From positions 62,001-126,000 of the forward strand of contig CAZTUB010000003.1 in NCBI GenBank assembly GCA_964615905.1: DNA of 64,000 nt. The letters run 5' to 3'. Every line of letters starts with the position of its first letter. Within the stretch, counting starts at the first letter, position 1. The notes below the pieces were generated by a model, which worked only from the letters and a program-made list of their open reading frames with translations, was not told the DNA's origin and ran no database searches. Source of the DNA: DATLMR01 sp964615905. Lineage in GTDB: Bacteria; Acidobacteriota; Blastocatellia; UBA7656. Shown piece by piece: positions 59,716-64,000 of the stretch. Both the position numbers and the translations under genes were made by a program.

Positions 59716-59787
59716 TTAGCGAGCGAGGAGGCTATTAAAAGTATGTCCGTCGAGCGGCAGCGATTGCAGGTCATCTGAAATTGACAT
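59716..59787 (-). CDS. Mini-ORF (23 codons) before the di-haem peroxidase
   Basis: ATG 59787 with GGTGAGGAGGAAA upstream. Peptide reads MSISDDLQSLPLDGHTFNSL then LAR and TAA. It starts just after the ECF-type promoter and ends 32 nt before the peroxidase start. Same layout as the mini-ORF at 61385. Confidence 0.5.
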   Translation of the reverse strand: MSISDDLQSLPLDGHTFNSLLAR

Positions 59788-59804
59788 TACTTTCCTCCTC
59801 ACCT

Positions 59805-59835
59805 TAATAGAGTTGACGGCCGTGAATTGGTTACA
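59805..59835 (-). promoter_or_regulatory. ECF-type promoter for peroxidase transcript
   Basis: Read on the minus strand: TGTAACC (59835-59829), 16 nt, CTCTATTA (59812-59805), then the ribosome site of the mini-ORF about 8 nt later. Identical -35 and -10 words and spacing to the promoter at 61433-61403. Confidence 0.6.
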
Positions 59836-59857
59836 GCCTGGAAAAGAAAAAAGAGTT

Positions 59858-59886
59858 TGTGAGCTTTTTCGGGCGAAAGACCCGAT
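59858..59886 (+). promoter_or_regulatory. Degenerate plus-strand copy of the ECF promoter
   Basis: TGTGAGC (59858-59864), 16 nt starting TTTTTCG, then CCCGATA. Same position relative to the minus-strand promoter as the intact TGTAACC...CTCTGT at 61456, but with changed -35 and -10. No sigma gene follows; it seems to be a worn copy of the divergent promoter pair. Confidence 0.45.
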
Positions 59887-60000
59887 ACGGATTAGGGGGT
59901 GACATTGCAACAAACGCCTTCGCGAATGGTTCGCGCTATGACCGGAAGTGAGTTGATGAGACTTGTGGGGCGGAGGGCTCGAATGGCTTTCGCGGGTGGG

Positions 60001-60025
60001 ATTGCCCAGTAACGACCTGGGCAAT
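60001..60025. terminator. Hairpin 3' of the SemiSWEET gene
   Basis: ATTGCCCAG (60001-60009) and CTGGGCAAT (60017-60025) form a perfect 9-bp stem with a 7-nt loop. No T-run. It probably marks the end of the DUF2935-SemiSWEET transcript. Confidence 0.5.
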
Positions 60026-60062
60026 CCGCTCCCGGAGTTGTAGCACCTGGGGATTCTTCTTT

Positions 60063-60350
60063 TCAGCACCTTGCCTGGGCAGTCGTCAAATGATACGGGC
60101 AAAGTTGATTGCTTCTTCGGGCGAGAATAACGGTCGTAACGATGGCGACAATGTTGATGCTTTGCACGGCGACGAACAAAGCATCTTGTCGCAGCAGCGC
60201 ATAAATCAGGAGCAATGCGCTGGCGCCGAGCCAGATCAGCCACGTTAAAACGCTGATCCCCCAGGCGCATTTTTCCACCCACAGGTGACGTATCTGCGGG
60301 TAGTAGGCTAGTATGACGAGCGTTGTCCCCGCCCAACCTAAGACTTCCAT
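60063..60350 (-). CDS. SemiSWEET / PQ-loop repeat membrane protein
   Basis: 95 residues from ATG 60350; a TTG at 60356 is in frame. Three helices; the first contains the PQ-loop motif ILAYYPQIRHLW, the third is rich in Ile/Val (SINIVAIVTTVILA). SemiSWEETs transport sugars as dimers. Starts 7-9 nt after the DUF2935 stop, so it should be co-transcribed. What it transports in a redox operon is unclear. Confidence 0.75.
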   Translation of the reverse strand: MEVLGWAGTTLVILAYYPQIRHLWVEKCAWGISVLTWLIWLGASALLLIYALLRQDALFVAVQSINIVAIVTTVILARRSNQLCPYHLTTAQARC

Positions 60351-60357
60351 CTTCAAC

Positions 60358-61287
60358 CTATGCGGCTCGCTTCAGCTCGTCAGCCGCTTTTATTGCCTCG
60401 CGCCTAACGTGGTCTGCCAGCGCCGGGTGAATTATGCTCTTGATTTTTCCCGTCTGAATCCCTTTTTCGGCGGCGGTCTTGAAATCGATAATGTCATCGA
60501 CTGCCTTTTCCAGGGCGGGCTTGTTCGAAGATTTTTGCTCGTGCATCTTCCCGAAAGCGTTGCTCGTGTGCATCGCTTTCGCAATCAGCGCGTTCTCTTC
60601 CGGGTCGAGCAGGTGCGCGATGAAGGCGGCGTGTTCCCCCATAATTTGCGTCCAAAAATCGGCCGCTTCTCCCAACTGTATCGATGTATCGCCACGCGAG
60701 AATTGTTCCAGCCTCCGCGCAAACCGCTCTGCTTCGAGCGCCGTGTGGTCGAAGAAGGTTGACCAGACCAGGCTCCTCAGCTTGCCGGATGATTGCGCTT
60801 CGCCCATCTTGCGCTTCCATTCCAGATACGGTTTCACCGCTTCGATGGTCGAACGATTGAAAGCCGCGTAATTGCCGCGATCAAGGTTGGCGGTCTTCGA
60901 TCTTTGAAGCTGATCGGCGAAAGTTCTTTGAAACTGCTCGGCCTGGCTACGCTCAGCAGCGAGTTCCGGACCCGGCATCAGCATCACGAAAAACATCGCG
61001 TGCTCCATCATTTGCTCGTTCCAAAACGCATTATCCGCGATGGAAAACGCCACCGGGTCGTGCGAATCCGCTTGCGGCAAGATGGTCGGCTTCGTCCCGC
61101 CGTTTTTCGATATGATGCCGCGACTCTTCAGTTCCTTGTCGCCCATAGATTTCACATCTTGAGCCAACGCCCCAACGTCAAGGAGCGAGCCGAAAAGTGT
61201 CGCCCCTACCAGAGTTGCGCCGCCGGCTACTAGAAGCTCACGACGCTTGATTTGTACTTCTTGTTTTTCATTGTATTGTTTTTTCAC
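60358..61287 (-). CDS. DUF2935 ferritin-like protein with Tat signal
   Basis: 309 residues, GTG start 61287 that overlaps the TGA of a 33-codon leader (GTGA) and has AAGGAGG upstream. N-terminal KRRELLVAGGATLVG is a Tat-like signal. The mature part has the paired DUF2935 units: NAFWNEQMMEHAMFFVMLMPG, FFDHTALEAERFARRLEQF, FWTQIMGEHAAFIAHLLDPEE, with E and H in positions to bind a di-metal site. DUF2935 proteins known from Firmicutes are cytoplasmic; a secreted form is unusual. Operon with SemiSWEET; promoter of the ECF type at 61403-61433. Confidence 0.8.
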   Translation of the reverse strand: MKKQYNEKQEVQIKRRELLVAGGATLVGATLFGSLLDVGALAQDVKSMGDKELKSRGIISKNGGTKPTILPQADSHDPVAFSIADNAFWNEQMMEHAMFFVMLMPGPELAAERSQAEQFQRTFADQLQRSKTANLDRGNYAAFNRSTIEAVKPYLEWKRKMGEAQSSGKLRSLVWSTFFDHTALEAERFARRLEQFSRGDTSIQLGEAADFWTQIMGEHAAFIAHLLDPEENALIAKAMHTSNAFGKMHEQKSSNKPALEKAVDDIIDFKTAAEKGIQTGKIKSIIHPALADHVRREAIKAADELKRAA

Positions 61288-61385
61288 TTCCTACCTCCTT
61301 GCTCAAATGGATGCTTTGACAGAGCGTTCCGGCTATCAGCACATCCGAAAGCGATAGCCGATAAACAACCACGGCCCGCCGACAT
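61284..61385 (-). CDS. Mini-ORF (33 codons) overlapping the DUF2935 start
   Basis: ATG 61385 with AGGAGGAAAG upstream, immediately behind the ECF-type promoter. Peptide has two cysteines (MSAGRGCLSAIAFGCADSR) and ends FEQGGRK; those last codons carry the ribosome site of the next gene and the TGA overlaps its GTG. Probably a coupling leader. Confidence 0.55.
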   Translation of the reverse strand: MSAGRGCLSAIAFGCADSRNALSKHPFEQGGRK

Positions 61386-61402
61386 AATCTTTCCTCCTAT
61401 AC

Positions 61403-61433
61403 TAATAGAGTAAAAAGGAAGGGATTGGTTACA
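61403..61433 (-). promoter_or_regulatory. ECF-type promoter for DUF2935 operon
   Basis: On the minus strand: TGTAACC (61433-61427), 16 nt, CTCTATTA (61410-61403). The ribosome site of the leader ORF follows within 10 nt. Confidence 0.65.
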
Positions 61434-61455
61434 GTGTCGAAATGCAGGAAAAGTT

Positions 61456-61487
61456 TGTAACCTTTTTCGACCGAGCGACTCTGTATA
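61456..61487 (+). promoter_or_regulatory. ECF-type promoter for the sigma factor gene
   Basis: TGTAACC (61456-61462), 16 nt, CTCTGTATA (61479-61487). Same boxes and spacing as the divergent promoter 22 nt to its left, which indicates autoregulation of the sigma gene and control of the DUF2935 operon. Confidence 0.65.
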
Positions 61488-61503
61488 GATGAGGAGTGCT
61501 AGA

Positions 61504-62193
61504 ATGATTATGTCTATGGTCGATACTGCCGTCATTACCATCGCTTTAAACGCCTTGACCGACGAGGAAGTCGTCGACCGCGTCCGCGCTGGGGAGACTG
61601 AGTTGTTTGAAGTATTGATGCGCCGCTACAACCAGCGCATCTACCGCGTGGCTCGCTCCATCCTTTCAAACGGCGGCGAGGCCGAAGACGTTATGCAGGA
61701 CGCTTATGTAAGGGCTTATGTCCACCTCGGTCAGTTCCAGGGCCGCGCCAAATTCTCGACCTGGCTGACGAAGATCGCCGTCCACGAGTCGCTGGCGCGG
61801 CTTCATAACCGGCGGAAGTTTGTAGAGATCGACGCCGCCCGCCAGGGGATGGGGGAGAGTATGACAGTAGACTCCAGAACGCCTTCACCTGAACAGGAGA
61901 TGTTGACCGGGACGTTGAAGGTCGTGCTGGAGGCGGCTGTCGAGAGGCTGCCAGACGGCTACCGGTCTGTGTTTATGATGCGCGAGGTCGAGGGGATGAG
62001 CACAGCCGACACGGCCGAGTGTCTGGATATAAGCGAAGAGGCGGTGAAGGTAAGGCTGCACAGGGCGAAGGTGATGTTGCGCAAGGAGATATACGAGCGG
62101 ACCGGGGCGGCGACGGCATCGGCGTTTGAGTTCGGGCAGGCACGCTGCGACCGTGTAGTATCAGCCGTCTTAGATAGAATCCGCTTGCTTTAA
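61504..62193 (+). CDS. ECF-type RNA polymerase sigma factor (paralog 2)
   Basis: 229 residues from ATG 61504 with GAGGAG 8 nt upstream; earlier in-frame ATG at 61489 lies in the promoter. Region 2: LFEVLMRRYNQRIYRVARSIL and DVMQDAYVRAYVHLGQFQGR; region 4: LPDGYRSVFMMREVEGMSTADTAECL and EEAVKVRLHRAKVMLRKEI. Very similar throughout to the sigma at 33651-34361 including the C-terminal ARCDRVVSAVL. No anti-sigma gene beside it. Its own promoter and that of the neighbouring operon share boxes, so it probably recognises TGTAACC-N16-CTCT. Confidence 0.92.
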   Translation: MIMSMVDTAVITIALNALTDEEVVDRVRAGETELFEVLMRRYNQRIYRVARSILSNGGEAEDVMQDAYVRAYVHLGQFQGRAKFSTWLTKIAVHESLARLHNRRKFVEIDAARQGMGESMTVDSRTPSPEQEMLTGTLKVVLEAAVERLPDGYRSVFMMREVEGMSTADTAECLDISEEAVKVRLHRAKVMLRKEIYERTGAATASAFEFGQARCDRVVSAVLDRIRLL

Positions 62194-62314
62194 AATCGGA
62201 CCTGACCGCGATTCCCGGCTGGCCTTTGCGTTAGCGTCATACTTCAGCCGCCGGTCCCTGACTCCGAGGCTCATCCCGGTTGCAAAGCCATTCCATTAGC
62301 AATAACATCATCGA

Positions 62315-63532
62315 ATGGCGATAAATCCAGCGACGAGAACTGCCAACTTTCATTACGCGATCCGAAACATAGTCAGCGCCGCCGAAGCGCTTGAGCGATC
62401 CGGCCGCGAGATTACGCACCTCAACATAGGCGACCCGCAGGCGTTTGGGTTCAGCCCGCCCGCACACGTCATCGAAGCGGTAGAGGTGGCCCTTCGACAC
62501 AAGTTCACAGGCTACGCACACTCCGCAGGGATGGTCGAGGCCAGAGAAGCCGTGGCCCGATATTCTACGAGTCTCGGAACAGCCACGTCGCCCGATGATG
62601 TGATAATAACTTCAGGCGCATCCGAAGCCGCAGACCTCGTGCTGACCGCTCTGGTTGACAGCGGCGACGAAGTGCTTATGCCCGCGCCCGGCTACCCTAT
62701 CTATACGGCTATACTCAACAAGCTTGGCGCAGAAGCGCGCGCTTACCGGCTCGACCAGGCAAACCGATGGCAGCCGTCCGCAGACGAGGTGCGACGGCTC
62801 ATCACCAATCGCACGCGAGCCCTCATCCTTATCAACCCCAATAACCCCGCGGGCTCTATCACGCGCGACGAGACCACGCGAGAGCTTTTAGAGATCGCCG
62901 CAGAGCACGATCTGTTGGTGATAAGCGACGAAGTCTATCGAGAGCTCTGTTTCGGTAAACAGCCGTCGCCCGCGTCTGTCATCGCCGAACAGACCGGGAC
63001 GCCGCTAATCACACTCGATAGTCTATCCAAGACGCACATGCTTTCCGGCTGGCGCGTGGGCTGGATGCGCTTCACAAATACCGAAAAGATGGCCGACCTC
63101 TATCGGTCAGTCATGAAACTGGCGAGCGGGCGGCTTTGCTCGCCGACCCCCGCGCAATACGCCATAAAGCCCGCGCTCGAAGGCGGCCGCGACTTTATAG
63201 ACGATTTCATGCGCGAGATAAGGCGCAGGCGCGACCTGGCCGTGTCACACGTCAATGCGATACCGGGGTTATCCTGCGCAGAGCCCGAAGCCGCTTTCTA
63301 CTTGATGATAAAAGCAGAAGACACGCGCGGGCAAACGGACGAGCAGTTTGTGCTGAGCCTTTTGGAGGCGACGGGCGTGCTCGTCGTTCACGGCTCAGGG
63401 TTCGGGGCAGACCCTCGCGACGGCTATTTCCGGTTGGTCTATCTGGCAAACGAGGAGACGCTCGACACGGCTTTCAACCGCATAGCGCAGTTTCTCTCGG
63501 CCAGCGAAAATATAGCAAAGCTTCGGGTTTAA
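62315..63532 (+). CDS. Class I/II PLP aminotransferase (alanine/aspartate type)
   Basis: 405 residues. HLNIGDPQAFGFSPP near the N-terminus, SGASEAADLVLTAL, NPNNPAGSITRDETTREL with the cofactor-binding Asn, ISDEVYRELCF with the conserved D and Y, and the Schiff-base lysine in SLSKTHMLSGWRVGWM. Close to the archaeal/bacterial alanine (AlaA-like) and aspartate aminotransferases of subgroup I-gamma. No strong ribosome site before ATG 62315. Single gene. Confidence 0.9.
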   Translation: MAINPATRTANFHYAIRNIVSAAEALERSGREITHLNIGDPQAFGFSPPAHVIEAVEVALRHKFTGYAHSAGMVEAREAVARYSTSLGTATSPDDVIITSGASEAADLVLTALVDSGDEVLMPAPGYPIYTAILNKLGAEARAYRLDQANRWQPSADEVRRLITNRTRALILINPNNPAGSITRDETTRELLEIAAEHDLLVISDEVYRELCFGKQPSPASVIAEQTGTPLITLDSLSKTHMLSGWRVGWMRFTNTEKMADLYRSVMKLASGRLCSPTPAQYAIKPALEGGRDFIDDFMREIRRRRDLAVSHVNAIPGLSCAEPEAAFYLMIKAEDTRGQTDEQFVLSLLEATGVLVVHGSGFGADPRDGYFRLVYLANEETLDTAFNRIAQFLSASENIAKLRV

Positions 63533-63637
63533 TCGCTGCCGAACGGCCCGGCCAGCCATTTTGCGCGCAAGCACCGGATTGGGCGGTGTTCTTTATATTA
63601 AGCGCGAGCTAGCGTGGCCACATGGTATACTGAGCAG

Positions 63638-64000
63638 ATGCGTCTTCTTGTGGCCACGACCAATAGAGGCAAGATGTTAGAGCTTTCGAGGCTGCTTGAC
63701 GAATACGGGCTTGAGGTCGAAGCGCTCGGCGGCGCGGCTTCGACCGAAGAGATAGAGACGGGCTCGACGTTTGCTGAAAATGCGTTGCTCAAGGCTCGCC
63801 ATTTTCACAATCTCACGGGGCTGCCGACGATAGCCGACGATTCCGGCCTTGAGGTCGAAGCGCTTGGCGGCGCGCCCGGCATCCACTCGGCGCGTTACGG
63901 CGGGCCTCTAGCGACCGATAGCGACCGGTACAAAAAGCTGCTCGACGAGTTGAAAGACGTGCCGGTTGAAAAGCGCGCGGCCCGCTTCGTGTGCGCGGCG
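63638..64000 (+). CDS. rdgB: RdgB/HAM1 non-canonical purine NTP pyrophosphatase, 5' part
   Basis: 121 residues visible, cut by the window end. LLVATTNRGKMLELSRLL at the N-terminus and FAENALLKARHF, IADDSGLEVEALGGAPGIHSARYGG hold the Mg and base-selective site (SxxK/TNxGKxxE, DSGL). Hydrolyses ITP, XTP and dITP. TATACT at 63626 is a possible -10 box. Confidence 0.92.
   Translation, partial: MRLLVATTNRGKMLELSRLLDEYGLEVEALGGAASTEEIETGSTFAENALLKARHFHNLTGLPTIADDSGLEVEALGGAPGIHSARYGGPLATDSDRYKKLLDELKDVPVEKRAARFVCAA

Noticed and set aside
59899..60012. 37-codon plus-strand frame after the degraded ECF promoter
   Set aside because: GTG start with GGGGG only, no likeness to a sigma factor, and it runs into the SemiSWEET terminator hairpin. 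Could be a relic, but I cannot support it.

Overview
The window reads as chromosomal DNA from a G+C-rich, free-living, respiring Gram-negative bacterium. The best guess is an acidobacterium of the Blastocatellia/Pyrinomonadales type. That guess rests on gene style (PD40-propeller/amidohydrolase fusion, DUF2934-Hsp20 fusion, secreted M28 and M16 peptidases, a tetraether-synthase-like radical SAM enzyme), not on a marker gene. I see no rRNA, tRNA, CRISPR array or intact mobile element.

Left part (1-33 kb): mostly housekeeping and envelope genes. In order: an alpha-oxoamine synthase and an acyl-CoA ligase; SixA phosphatase; a site-2 protease with CBS domains; an AMIN/amidase_3 cell-wall amidase and a lytic transglycosylase; an aldehyde dehydrogenase; a formylglycine-generating-enzyme-like protein; two radical SAM proteins, the second resembling tetraether/membrane-spanning lipid synthases; a VUT-family transporter; a PD40-amidohydrolase; a cation/proton antiporter; a receiver protein; an overlapping ABC ATPase/FtsX permease/AttH operon; an M28 peptidase; a double M16 protein with no catalytic motif; and M3 peptidase plus aroB. 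Its spacers carry at least five copies of a striking intergenic element made of inverted arrays of 7-nt units, able to form 22-32 bp hairpins.

Middle part (33-48 kb): starts with a broken tyrosine-recombinase fragment and an ECF sigma factor, then a regulatory and stress block: Rnk-like factor, NtrC-type regulator, baeRF protein, hybrid histidine kinase, DUF2934-Hsp20, Fe/Mn superoxide dismutase, a decayed transaldolase, a small FPASDPP protein, universal stress protein, MmgE/PrpD, glutamate dehydrogenase.

Right part (48-62 kb): almost entirely on the minus strand, a periplasmic redox cluster: heavy-metal-binding-domain protein, beta-propeller, SCO copper chaperone, multicopper oxidase, an unknown secreted protein, Crp/Fnr regulator, CcsA, Rieske-flavoprotein, GTP cyclohydrolase II, di-haem peroxidase, SemiSWEET and a DUF2935 ferritin-like protein. 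It ends at a second ECF sigma gene closely related to the one at 34 kb. That sigma gene, the divergent DUF2935 transcript and the peroxidase transcript share a promoter of the form TGTAACC-N16-CTCT(A/G)T, so an ECF-controlled redox regulon can be read from the DNA. Three mini-ORFs with strong ribosome binding sites precede exported proteins of this cluster. The heptamer elements were not seen between 33 and 62 kb, which, with the recombinase remnant, suggests a different history for this segment. The window closes with an aminotransferase and the 5' part of an RdgB/HAM1 pyrophosphatase gene.
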